NCBI GenBank assembly: GCA_018223365.1
Contig: JAGTTP010000002.1
Coordinates: 248,001-312,000, forward strand
Source: Clostridiaceae bacterium Marseille-Q4145
GTDB taxonomy: Bacteria > Bacillota > Clostridia > Lachnospirales > Lachnospiraceae
Direction of reading: 5' to 3'
DNA length: 64,000 nt
Part shown: in pieces, positions 17,768 to 25,897 of the stretch
How the letters are laid out: every line of letters starts with the position of its first letter
How positions within the stretch are numbered: position 1 is the stretch's first letter
Notes under the pieces: model-generated
Seen by the model: the letters and a program-made list of their open reading frames with translations, nothing else
Database searches by the model: none
Told to the model about the DNA's origin: nothing
Program-made: the position numbers and the translations under genes

Positions 17768-19900
17768 CTACTCCTCCTGTTCTTCCATCAGATAATAATA
17801 AGGTCCAAAATCACTGGCGATCATCTGTTTCCCGGTCTTCGCAAGTTCCCGCTTTACCCCGGTCAGCACGTGCTTCATGGTTACCTTTTCCTTCTTTGCT
17901 GCCGCAAGAAAAGCGGCTGCGACTGCCACATTCTTTATCTGGCTGCCTGAAAATTTGTATTCTTCTGCAAGGAATTCCACATCCAGCATTTCTCTCGGAA
18001 CTTCTGCCGGAAATACATGCTCCCAGATTTTCCGACGTCTCGTAATATCCGTAAAGGGAAATTCAATGACATATTTAAATCTTCGTAAAAATGCACTGTC
18101 AAAATTTTGAAGAAGGTTCGTCGCAAGGATCATCACTCCTTCGTATTCCTCTATTTTCTGAAGCAGGTATGCCGTGCTGGCATTTGCATACTTATCATTG
18201 GAATCCCGCTGCTCCGTTCTTTTTCCGAATAAGGCATCTGCCTCATCAAAGAAGAGGATGCTCTGGCTCTTCGCTGCCTGTCTGAAAATATTTCCCAGTT
18301 TTTTCTCGGATTCCCCTATATATTTGGACATCACCCCTGCCATATCTACCTTATACAGTTCCATTCCAAGGCGGTTTGCCATGACCTGAGCCGCCATGGT
18401 CTTGCCAGTTCCGGGAGGTCCATAGAAGATCATGGACACGCCTCTTCCATAGGCAATCTTCTCTTCAAATTTCCATTGATGATAGACCTGATGATGACAC
18501 ATCACCTGGTCACAGGCATCCTGAAGCATCTTCTTCTGGAATGCCGGCAACACCAGATCATCCCATTGGTATTGTGCCTGAATTCTGACTGCATCGTCTC
18601 CCAGGCTGTGTTCCAGCCGGTTTCTGCAGGCTTCCAGAATCCATTTTGCTTCCGCCTTTTTTCCTTCCATCTTCAGACGGTTTTCATATTCTTCGGCACT
18701 GATCACAATTGCTCCCGGAGTCAGCTGATATTTATCTGACAGAAACAAAAGATCAAACGCATCCGGTATCTGTTCTTCTTTCAGCACATGTTTCCACAGG
18801 ATCAGCCGTTCCTCTGTAGTTGTCTTCGGTATTTCCATATAAATCGTCTGGCTTCTGTTATCGTGCTGCTTTGTTGGATTTTTAAAAACAGATGTAAAAA
18901 ATACAGGTTCTTCCCACTCGCCCAGTTCCTGCAGCAGATGTTCGGAAATTCCGCCATCTTCCGGCAGATCAGCAAAGCACAAAATGGCATTTCCTCTTAA
19001 AACAGTCTCCCTTTTCAGTCTTTGAACCAGCCTGGATAACTCACAGAGGGTATCCGGCAGAGCATTTCCTCTCACAAGCAGTATTTCCCGTCCAAAGCTC
19101 TGACAAAATGCTGCGACCTGATATTTTTTCCCGGAACCCTGTTCTCCAAAAAGAAATATCCTTTTTTTCTGCCTGATGCTTCTGCTGATTCCGGTCTGTA
19201 TTTCCTGCTGGATCCAAAGTTTTGGTTCCGGGTGGTATGTATAGTCTACATACATCTTAAGTTCGTCATCCAATGATCCATAATCCTGCAGGTAAGCAAA
19301 AATTCTGTCATCCAGATGGAGTCCTTTTCCCAGAAGTGATTCCCCTCTCTGGCCTGCTTCCGTCCCGGCAAACAGCCAGGAAAGCAGTTCTTTTCTTGAC
19401 AGACATTTTCTTTTAATGTCTATGGTTTCCGCTTCTTCCAGAGCATACAGTCTGGCACAGAAATGAATCGTTGGCCCCTTTTCCCCCTGATATTCGCACA
19501 TTGCAGAGACAGCAAGCCCTGTCTCATGATCCATCTGTGATGCCCAGGCAAGAATGAGCAAAAAAGCTTCAAAGTCCGTAAGTCCGAACGCATGGATTAC
19601 ATATTCCATGGCGATGACGATTCCCTTTTCCCGCATACTTTTCTTTCCGCATTCCCGGATACGGGACAATTCCTGAAGTGCTTCTTTCTTATGGTTCCAG
19701 AACTCCGAATAAGATTTTTGAAGTGTCCGGGTCAGCTCCTGATGAGACAGGATACTTCCGCCAATTCTCGGAAGCATATCGCCTTTTGTCTCCTCCTGGT
19801 AAAATTTTTCATATACCAGTAACAGTTTTCGGATACTTTCCAATAAAGCCAGCTGATATTCCAGTTCCTTTTGAAATCTGTAATCATCCATATTTTTCAT
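17768..19900 (-). CDS. Two-tier AAA+ ATPase, eCIS (Afp15/PVC15)-like, long paralogue
   Basis: A 710-residue protein. The N-terminal part (about 1-230) includes GLTDFEAFLLILAWASQMD, close to the segment seen in the N-terminal region of eCIS ATPases. The first AAA domain is degenerate (P-loop GEQGSGKK near residue 251, with the threonine lost). The second is intact: GPPGTGKT near 493, SKYIGESEKKLG, Walker B ILFFDEADALFGKR, KYANASTAYLLQKIEEYEG, ILATNLLQNFDSAFLRR with the arginine finger. Family members in eCIS loci share this degenerate-plus-active layout. Its start overlaps the stop of the upstream gene (ATGA), and a second ATG three codons later is possible. Together with the shorter paralogue it suggests a hetero-oligomeric or two-step ATPase. 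Confidence 0.87.
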   Translation of the reverse strand: MKNMDDYRFQKELEYQLALLESIRKLLLVYEKFYQEETKGDMLPRIGGSILSHQELTRTLQKSYSEFWNHKKEALQELSRIRECGKKSMREKGIVIAMEYVIHAFGLTDFEAFLLILAWASQMDHETGLAVSAMCEYQGEKGPTIHFCARLYALEEAETIDIKRKCLSRKELLSWLFAGTEAGQRGESLLGKGLHLDDRIFAYLQDYGSLDDELKMYVDYTYHPEPKLWIQQEIQTGISRSIRQKKRIFLFGEQGSGKKYQVAAFCQSFGREILLVRGNALPDTLCELSRLVQRLKRETVLRGNAILCFADLPEDGGISEHLLQELGEWEEPVFFTSVFKNPTKQHDNRSQTIYMEIPKTTTEERLILWKHVLKEEQIPDAFDLLFLSDKYQLTPGAIVISAEEYENRLKMEGKKAEAKWILEACRNRLEHSLGDDAVRIQAQYQWDDLVLPAFQKKMLQDACDQVMCHHQVYHQWKFEEKIAYGRGVSMIFYGPPGTGKTMAAQVMANRLGMELYKVDMAGVMSKYIGESEKKLGNIFRQAAKSQSILFFDEADALFGKRTEQRDSNDKYANASTAYLLQKIEEYEGVMILATNLLQNFDSAFLRRFKYVIEFPFTDITRRRKIWEHVFPAEVPREMLDVEFLAEEYKFSGSQIKNVAVAAAFLAAAKKEKVTMKHVLTGVKRELAKTGKQMIASDFGPYYYLMEEQEE

Positions 19901-20712
19901 CCATTCTCATCCCCCGGTTCTGTTTCTTCCGGTACTTCTCTTTCCGCTGTCTCCTGAAGTGTCTTTTTCTTTTCCCTGTAATAGGCTTCTATATCCTGTT
20001 TCTGAAAATCATATGCATAATTAAGTCTTCTTAAAAAATGCTTCTGTGCAGTCTCTTTTCTCGTCAGAATGGATTCCGTCAGGTTTTCCATCGTCAGGTT
20101 TTCCACTGCTTCCCTTCGAAGCCCTCTCACCTCTTCTGATTTCTCCTGGTTCTCCCGGATTGCTTCCTGTATTTCTTTTCTGCGCTTTCGTATCTGGGTC
20201 AGTTCTTCTGTTTCCTCTGACTTCATAAAAAACGGCATCGTTTTCTGTATGGCTTCCATATTATTTCTTCCCAGATAAGTCTGAATGGAATATCTGGTCC
20301 ATGGCTTATTCTCTTTTTTCTCGATCAGGACAGATGCCATCTCCCATCGTTTGGAAACATAAGCCCTGTTTTCATTATTGCCTTTCAGAAGAGATTTCTG
20401 CTGATATTCTTTCATCTCTCTCTGATAGCGGCTTGCCACGGTGTCATAACGGGAGGTTTTCAGATTTGCGAACAGGAATACCCGTTCCCGATTCGGGTTA
20501 TAGCCCATCTGCAGCGTGCCGAACATATTCTCCTGTTTCAACAGACGATCACAGCCAAACAGATGTCCAGCCATCTGACTCTCATAATAGCCTTCTATTT
20601 TCGTATGTTTTGCGAAATATTCTATCTGCACATGGCTTGCCGCTGTCAGACGGTCTGACACTTCCCGAAAATGTTCTTTTTTCTTCTGCTGTAAGTCTCT
20701 TTCTGCTTTCAT
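19897..20712 (-). CDS. Unknown 271-residue protein, first gene of the ATPase operon
   Basis: Not recognised. The start MKAERD was chosen because GGAGGT lies 7 nt upstream; the open frame extends 23 codons further without a ribosome site. The protein is highly charged and soluble. An N-terminal alpha/beta part (about 1-170) holds YFAKHTKIEGYYESQ and NRERVFLFANLKTSRYDT. A long basic/acidic helical part follows (about 175-260, rich in KRRKEIQEAIRENQ) that probably forms a coiled coil. The stop overlaps the next start, so it is translationally coupled to the long ATPase and may be its partner or adaptor. Confidence 0.75.
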   Translation of the reverse strand: MKAERDLQQKKKEHFREVSDRLTAASHVQIEYFAKHTKIEGYYESQMAGHLFGCDRLLKQENMFGTLQMGYNPNRERVFLFANLKTSRYDTVASRYQREMKEYQQKSLLKGNNENRAYVSKRWEMASVLIEKKENKPWTRYSIQTYLGRNNMEAIQKTMPFFMKSEETEELTQIRKRRKEIQEAIRENQEKSEEVRGLRREAVENLTMENLTESILTRKETAQKHFLRRLNYAYDFQKQDIEAYYREKKKTLQETAEREVPEETEPGDENG

Positions 20713-20762
20713 TCCGTCTACCTCCGGCCACACGCAGTCTATTGTAAGATACATTTTGACAG

Positions 20763-20810
20763 AAAAAGACAGGAACCGCACTGCCCGAACGGGTAGTCCT
20801 TGTTCCTGTC
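20763..20810 (-). terminator. Terminator-like hairpin after the LuxR-type regulator gene
   Basis: On the minus strand, immediately after the regulator stop codon, GACAGGAAC pairs perfectly with GUUCCUGUC and is followed by UUUUU. Inside the loop a second helix (CUACCC-GUUC-GGGCAG) can form. This insulates the regulator transcript from the downstream ATPase operon. The inner helix is also a DNA inverted repeat, listed separately as a possible operator. Confidence 0.75.
20780..20797. promoter_or_regulatory. Inverted repeat ACTGCCCG-AA-CGGGTAGT upstream of the ATPase operon
   Basis: An 18-bp near-perfect inverted repeat of ACTRCCCG, about 70-85 bp upstream of the first operon start. The size suits a dimeric LuxR-type HTH protein, and the gene for one ends 15 bp away. 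The same octamer occurs twice upstream of the last giant gene. Because the repeat lies inside a terminator hairpin, it could be only RNA structure; the recurrence argues for a DNA site. No strong -35 box is seen between it and the operon start, as would be expected of an activated promoter. Confidence 0.4.
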
Positions 20811-20811
20811 T

Positions 20812-23220
20812 CTATAAAAGCCGATATTCTTTGATCATATTGACCGCCTGGCTGCGGTTCTTCGCTCCCAGTTTCTGATAAATATTTTTCAGGTGATATT
20901 TGACGGTATTTTCTGAAACACAGAGTTGGGCAGCGATCTCTGCATTCTTCTCTCCCAGCGCCAGCAGATGAAGCACATCTTTTTCATAACTGGTAAACTG
21001 ATCAAGCCTCATGGTCTCCCGCTGCCTTAAATATCCCGGATAGATCAGCATCTGCGCCCTGCAGGCGCTCATAACTTCCCGGATATACGGATCTTTCTTC
21101 CATTCGTCCCTCCGCTCTGTCAGTGCAGACAATGGCTCATAGACCGCCTCTCCTTCATCAGCAAATACCCGGATGAACCTGGTCTTACGTCCCAGCTCCA
21201 GTGCTTCTGTCAGTTTTTCCTGCCAGCAGGACTGTTCTTCCCGATAATCAATAATGGCTTCCAGCATGCGAACCTGAATCTCCAGATAATACATCTGATA
21301 ATTGACAGCAAATTCCAGCAGAGAACGAAGCAGAAGACGCGCCGCCATATAGCTTTCCTGCCAGATATAGATTTTTGTTTTCATGAGATACGAATAATAC
21401 ATGGGACTCTGGAATCTGCCGCTGTCATCCGGAGCTTTATTTTTCATCCATGTGAGAATTTGTTCTTTATTATTTTTCAAAAGATGATACTGGATTCTGT
21501 GGGCATCGAAACTGGCATTCCAGAATTCATCCTCTTCTGCCTCTTCCTCCAGACGGTAAAGCACGAAGGCATCCGCCCCCTGAGCCTGATTCCTGGCTAT
21601 CATAAGATCTGCCATTTTCAGACCGCACAGCTTCTGAAACCTGCTATTCTGCTGTTTTCTCGTTTCATAAAAAGCTTCTGACAAGAGGTTTCCGGCTTCT
21701 TCCAGACGGTTATATTCATAACAGACTTCTGCCCGGAAGAACCGTTCCAGCACATAATACCCGGGACCGACTACCGGTCCCATGTTTTGTGGAAATACAT
21801 CTTTCTCTGAAAATGCCCCTCCTTTTTCCAGAAAGCGGCAGAAGTCTTTGTTTCCATGCAGGATAGAAATCTGTTCCGGCAAAAAATTACCCTGATACTC
21901 TCCTCTTCCTAAGATCTCCATGCCTCCCGGAAGGGACATCACCTGCCGCAGCTTCTCTGCTGTCACACCACCTGGCCTTACCTGCTCCAGACAGAACAAT
22001 GCCTGACTGATCCGGATCTGTTCTTTCCCCGATGTCTGTTTCAGCATCCGATACAACTGCTGCTCATAGAGCCGGCTCTCCTCTACATTTCCGCGGATCG
22101 CCTCCTGCACAGATCTGGCCATCAGAAGTTCCGGGCAGCTTTTTAAGTACAGTTCCGGAATTCTCAGGCAGGCATCTTCCAGTTTTAAAAACACCTCACA
22201 GGAAAGTTTTCCCCGGAAAATGTTTCCAAGCAGAACCACCATATGTTCCCAGTCATTTAAAAGGTCTGCGAAACGAAGTGCCGAGAAGCAGTCATTCTTC
22301 TGCTCATAGTATTCCATGGATCTCCGATACAGATCGGTTAACATCTCCTGATCCATATATTTCTGTACGCACCGTTTCAGAAATTTTCCAAACAGTATCG
22401 AAAACTCCCATCGCCCCACACCGGTCGGAATGAGAATACTTCCCTTTTTTAAAAGTCTCTGTATAAACGCTTTGCTTTCTTTTACGGATAAATCTGCCAG
22501 ACTCCAGATCAGTTCTTCGGTCAGTTCTTCGAAAAAACTCAGTCTGACAAGAATATTCTGATCTTCCACCAGTAATGTACGGAAAAAATAGAGATCAATC
22601 CAGCTGTAGACATCTTCCAGACACTGTTCTTTCACCACCCTGCAATAACCTTTTTTTGAACTGCTCAGAGGATTTTCCAGCATATAGAGGCATAATGGCA
22701 TATTTCGAAAATCTTTCTCTATCCGAAATGAATCTTCTTCACTCAGATAAATTCCCTTTTTCCCGAAATACCGACGCACTTCTTCCCTGTTTGGTTTCAT
22801 TTCCCTGATTCCATAGGTAATGAGCCGTCCGGCTACACGGAATGGAAGTAATTCTTCCGCAATCGGCGCTGAAGACGCAATCACATATTTTTCGCCGTGG
22901 CTGCTTTTTCCGATCCTTTTCCACAGGTGCTCCCGGTCACTTTCCTCCGGCAGAATTTCATTCAGATCTGTAATGATAAAAATCTGTCCATCCTCTTCTG
23001 GAAGAGATTGAAGCTGTTCTGCTGCATGACCTTCTTCCAGCATCTGTATGGAAAACTCCGGATGATGTTCCGCAAAACCCATGAGAAAAGTATGTTTTCC
23101 CCATCCGATGGGAGCCTGCAGCAAGATCAAATCATAACGCATCAGGTCATTGCAGAGCCTTTCATCAAGCTCCCGGTTATCAATATGGACTTCTTTTTTA
23201 TAAGTTGTCCCTGCTGCCAT
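20812..23220 (-). CDS. MalT/LuxR-type transcriptional regulator (ATP-binding, C-terminal HTH)
   Basis: An 802-residue protein with the large-LuxR (LAL/MalT-like) layout. An N-terminal P-loop NTPase (APIGWGKHTF near residue 38, a variant Walker A) is followed by a helical, TPR-like middle. The C-terminal LuxR HTH (about 740-802) contains FTSYEKDVLHLLALGEKNAE, then VSENTVKYHLKNIYQKLG. Such proteins are usually activators that oligomerise on ATP and an inducer. The gene lies immediately upstream of the ATPase/giant-protein operon, on the same strand and separated by a terminator, and is the obvious candidate regulator of it. Its own promoter faces a divergent LytTR-type regulator gene, with LytTR-like boxes between them. 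Confidence 0.9.
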   Translation of the reverse strand: MAAGTTYKKEVHIDNRELDERLCNDLMRYDLILLQAPIGWGKHTFLMGFAEHHPEFSIQMLEEGHAAEQLQSLPEEDGQIFIITDLNEILPEESDREHLWKRIGKSSHGEKYVIASSAPIAEELLPFRVAGRLITYGIREMKPNREEVRRYFGKKGIYLSEEDSFRIEKDFRNMPLCLYMLENPLSSSKKGYCRVVKEQCLEDVYSWIDLYFFRTLLVEDQNILVRLSFFEELTEELIWSLADLSVKESKAFIQRLLKKGSILIPTGVGRWEFSILFGKFLKRCVQKYMDQEMLTDLYRRSMEYYEQKNDCFSALRFADLLNDWEHMVVLLGNIFRGKLSCEVFLKLEDACLRIPELYLKSCPELLMARSVQEAIRGNVEESRLYEQQLYRMLKQTSGKEQIRISQALFCLEQVRPGGVTAEKLRQVMSLPGGMEILGRGEYQGNFLPEQISILHGNKDFCRFLEKGGAFSEKDVFPQNMGPVVGPGYYVLERFFRAEVCYEYNRLEEAGNLLSEAFYETRKQQNSRFQKLCGLKMADLMIARNQAQGADAFVLYRLEEEAEEDEFWNASFDAHRIQYHLLKNNKEQILTWMKNKAPDDSGRFQSPMYYSYLMKTKIYIWQESYMAARLLLRSLLEFAVNYQMYYLEIQVRMLEAIIDYREEQSCWQEKLTEALELGRKTRFIRVFADEGEAVYEPLSALTERRDEWKKDPYIREVMSACRAQMLIYPGYLRQRETMRLDQFTSYEKDVLHLLALGEKNAEIAAQLCVSENTVKYHLKNIYQKLGAKNRSQAVNMIKEYRLL

Positions 23221-23256
23221 CTGCCAAACCCATCCTTTGTATCATTCTATAATTTC

Positions 23257-23285
23257 ACTATACGCAGTTCTTCTTTCCGCTTCAA
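23257..23285 (-). promoter_or_regulatory. Sigma-A-like promoter of the LuxR-type regulator gene
   Basis: On the minus strand TTGAAG (-35, 23280-23285) and TATAGT (-10, 23257-23262) are 17 bp apart, about 37 bp before the regulator start. LytTR-type boxes begin 5 bp upstream of the -35 element. Confidence 0.5.
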
Positions 23286-23290
23286 CCAAG

Positions 23291-23328
23291 GTTCGGCAAA
23301 CGGTAATTTATGTTCCTCAAACGGCAAA
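23291..23328. promoter_or_regulatory. LytTR-type direct repeat in the divergent regulator promoter region
   Basis: GTTCGGCAAACGGTAA and GTTCCTCAAACGGCAA start exactly 21 bp apart. Two direct repeats at two helical turns is the known binding pattern of LytTR response regulators (AgrA, ComE, VirR). The first codon of the divergent gene encoding such a regulator is about 70 bp away. The boxes lie upstream of both divergent -35 regions, so one dimer could act on both genes. Confidence 0.6.
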
Positions 23329-23340
23329 TATATTTACTTC

Positions 23341-23369
23341 TGGATATGACAAAAAAGATGTGCTATACT
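23341..23369 (+). promoter_or_regulatory. Promoter of the LytTR regulator/surface protein/kinase operon
   Basis: TATACT (-10) at 23364-23369 is clear. The hexamer 17 bp upstream (tggata) is a poor -35 match. A weak -35 with LytTR boxes ending 12 bp upstream fits an activated, autoregulated promoter. Confidence 0.45.
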
Positions 23370-23398
23370 GGAAAATAATGATATAAAAGAGGTCTGTT

Positions 23399-24121
23399 AT
23401 GATAAAAATCTCTCTTGTGGATGATGATCCGTCAGACCGGAGCTTCCTCCATTCTCTTGTGTCTGGCTCTTTTGAGAAAACCGGCATTGACGTCGAGATC
23501 AGCGAGTTTGAAAGTGCAGAAGACTTTCTCTCTGTCTTTGAACCGGAAATTTTCGATCTCTGTTTTCTCGATATTTATATGAAAAAAATGAATGGAATGG
23601 ACGCTGCCAGACAAATCCGGGAGCTGGATCCGGAGTTGGCCATTGTTTTCCTGACCAGCAGTGCAGACTATGTCTATGAAGGCTATGAAGTGCAGGCTCT
23701 GCGTTACCTGACCAAACCACCGGTTCCTGAAAAAGTTCACGCGGTTATCGACCAGTTTCTCGCACAGACGGTACTGAAGAACCGACGTCTGGCTGTCTCT
23801 TCCGGCAAACAGAACTATGAAGTTCCCTATGGAAAAATTCTCTATATTATGTCGGTGGGCAATAATATTGAACTCCATCTGAAAGACACCTGTATCCGCC
23901 TGTCCGCAAGACACACTTTTACAAAGACCATAGAACCACTGCTCCAGGATTTCCGGTTCATCTCATGTACCCGCGGCGTGGTCGTCAATCTGGCTCATGT
24001 AAAAGCACTGGAAAAAGATCGTTTTCTTATGGATAATGGGGCACCGATTCCCATCAGCCGAAGACAGTATGCAGCTGTCAATGACGCTTATATTGATTTT
24101 CAATTTGAGCATATGCTCTGA
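23399..24121 (+). CDS. LytTR-family response regulator
   Basis: A 240-residue protein. The receiver domain covers about 1-120, with the acidic pocket DDD near residue 8, the phospho-acceptor aspartate in CFLDIYM near 59 and the conserved lysine in YLTKPP. A LytTR DNA-binding domain follows (about 135-235): YIMSVGNNIELHL, FTKTIEPLLQDFRFISCTRG, VNLAHVKAL. It starts behind AGAGG and is the first gene of a three-gene operon with a surface protein and a GHKL kinase, its likely partner. The 21-bp-spaced repeat upstream suits autoregulation. Confidence 0.93.
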   Translation: MIKISLVDDDPSDRSFLHSLVSGSFEKTGIDVEISEFESAEDFLSVFEPEIFDLCFLDIYMKKMNGMDAARQIRELDPELAIVFLTSSADYVYEGYEVQALRYLTKPPVPEKVHAVIDQFLAQTVLKNRRLAVSSGKQNYEVPYGKILYIMSVGNNIELHLKDTCIRLSARHTFTKTIEPLLQDFRFISCTRGVVVNLAHVKALEKDRFLMDNGAPIPISRRQYAAVNDAYIDFQFEHML

Positions 24122-24154
24122 TCTGTACAACTATTGTGAAGGAGGGATTATGAC

Positions 24155-25897
24155 ATGAAAAAATTGCTGTTGCTTCCAGTCTGTGTACTGGTTTTATGTA
24201 TGACAGTTCCTGCTTCTTTCGTATTTGCTGAAGAAGAGCTTTCTTCTGAGGTTTCCTGTGGAGGAATCATTACCGCTATTCAGAGACAAGGATTACTCTC
24301 TTCTATTCCGCCTCTGGTATTTTACAGTAATGAAGATTCTTCCACCCTTGATGCCTGCGTGCAGGAATATAGACAGATGCTGGCATCTGTAGTCGCTACC
24401 GTCGATGAAAACGGTACCTCTGCCGAAATGCCACTGACGGTTTGCTGGTCAGGTCCTGATGTGGATCTGTCTTCTCCGGGACTTTATCAAATGACCGGTG
24501 ACATTCTGGCTCCGGATGGATATACCTTCGCAGAAGGAGTCATTACCCAGATTATTGTTCCGTTTCAGATCAAATCTGCAGATGAGGTTTATCCGATCAC
24601 TCTGATTGCCAATCAGAATCTCTGCGATGGCGGTATCATGCTTGCACTGAATGATATCGAAAGCTGGAATGAGGCCATAGACAATCTCCATTACATGGCT
24701 ACGACTATGTATGGTCTTACAGAAGATGAACAGCCTGCTTATCTGGAAGTCGTCTCTATTGATGATACGCTTGTGGATCTCTCCGTTCCCGGAGAATATG
24801 AGATTATCATCACACTGGCAGTATCGGAAGAAAACACGGTATCTTTCAGCCTCCCGGAACATCTTCAGAAAATCCGCGTACCGGTAAAAATCTCTGATCC
24901 GGATGCTTTTGAACTGTGGATTACCCAATATGATAACGACTCCTTTTCTTTTGATTATTTAAAAAAACTGGATTCCTCTTTTAAGCTCTATACATTGGAA
25001 AGTGAGACAGAACTGTCTCCGGACGAATTGCCCACTGCAGACTGGTCAGTCGACACCAATGGATCTCTGAACGTTGACGCCCACTGCATGTCTGTCCTCA
25101 GACGGAATCTTACTGTGGGACATTACTATTATTATCAGATCCGTTCCGATTCCTGCAGTTCCACAATTATGATGCTGCAGGATAACGGTGAAAAATGCTC
25201 CTATGCCAGTATCGGAGGAAACCGGGACGGAAGTTCTGACAATCCCGGATCAGATGATGTGATTCAGCCGGCGCCCACTGCTCCTGCTGAGACACCTTCA
25301 CAGCCGGAAACGCCAGCGCAGCCGGAAACATCAGCGCAGCCAGGAGCTTCCGGACAGCCGGAAACGCCAGCACAACCGGAAACGCCAGCACAGCCGGGAA
25401 CAACTGCACCCATGGAATCTTTTACAGAAGACAGTGATACCATCTACGGTACCCGTCTTGACCTGTCCCGAAAAAACCATGGTGGAAGCGCCTCTTTTTC
25501 CAAACACGACATTCAGGCCACCCTTTCTTCTGATACCCTCGACAGTCTGGATATTGGAGCTTCTGATTCTCTGACTGTGGAAATCAAACAGGAAACACCA
25601 TCCTCCGTGACTATTTCCGTATCAAAAAACGGCGAAACGGTCGCAGAGATTCCGGACACCAAAATCACCGCCCCTGTCAACGGCAAGCTTTATTCCTTTA
25701 CCGTGCAGGAGACCGGTACTTATGAACTGCCCGAACGGGAAGTCGACAGTGAAAGCACCATCCATACTTCCGAGCTGCCGCCATCTGACCCTTCCGGCGG
25801 TCTCTTCAACGGAAATGGACTCCCCTTTTATCTGGGTCTTTCCGCGCTGTCTCTTGGCGGTAGTTTTCTGATTCTCAGACGGAGGATCTTCCGATGA
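24155..25897 (+). CDS. Exported, membrane-anchored protein with Pro-Glu-Thr-Gln spacer
   Basis: Product family not recognised. 580 residues. A classical signal peptide (MKKLLLLPVCVLVLCMTVPA, cleavage near FAEEE) is followed by a beta-rich region (about 30-350). A low-complexity spacer made of repeated QPETPAQP units comes next (about 370-420), then a second folded part. The C-terminus has one hydrophobic helix and RRRIFR, so it ends as a transmembrane anchor, with no LPXTG sortase motif. The spacer suits crossing the cell wall. The gene lies between the response regulator and the kinase, and its stop overlaps the kinase start (ATGA), so the three are one operon. It may be an accessory sensor for the kinase or an output; this is inference. 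Confidence 0.8.
   Translation: MKKLLLLPVCVLVLCMTVPASFVFAEEELSSEVSCGGIITAIQRQGLLSSIPPLVFYSNEDSSTLDACVQEYRQMLASVVATVDENGTSAEMPLTVCWSGPDVDLSSPGLYQMTGDILAPDGYTFAEGVITQIIVPFQIKSADEVYPITLIANQNLCDGGIMLALNDIESWNEAIDNLHYMATTMYGLTEDEQPAYLEVVSIDDTLVDLSVPGEYEIIITLAVSEENTVSFSLPEHLQKIRVPVKISDPDAFELWITQYDNDSFSFDYLKKLDSSFKLYTLESETELSPDELPTADWSVDTNGSLNVDAHCMSVLRRNLTVGHYYYYQIRSDSCSSTIMMLQDNGEKCSYASIGGNRDGSSDNPGSDDVIQPAPTAPAETPSQPETPAQPETSAQPGASGQPETPAQPETPAQPGTTAPMESFTEDSDTIYGTRLDLSRKNHGGSASFSKHDIQATLSSDTLDSLDIGASDSLTVEIKQETPSSVTISVSKNGETVAEIPDTKITAPVNGKLYSFTVQETGTYELPEREVDSESTIHTSELPPSDPSGGLFNGNGLPFYLGLSALSLGGSFLILRRRIFR

Noticed and set aside
13320..20712. Prophage or tailocin remnant
   Set aside because: No integrase, capsid, lysis or tail genes are visible; only the ATPases hint at a tail-like machine.
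25290..25410. Short tandem DNA repeat resembling a minisatellite or CRISPR-like repeat
   Set aside because: It is in frame and encodes the QPETPAQP spacer of the surface protein; unit lengths and lack of spacers exclude CRISPR.
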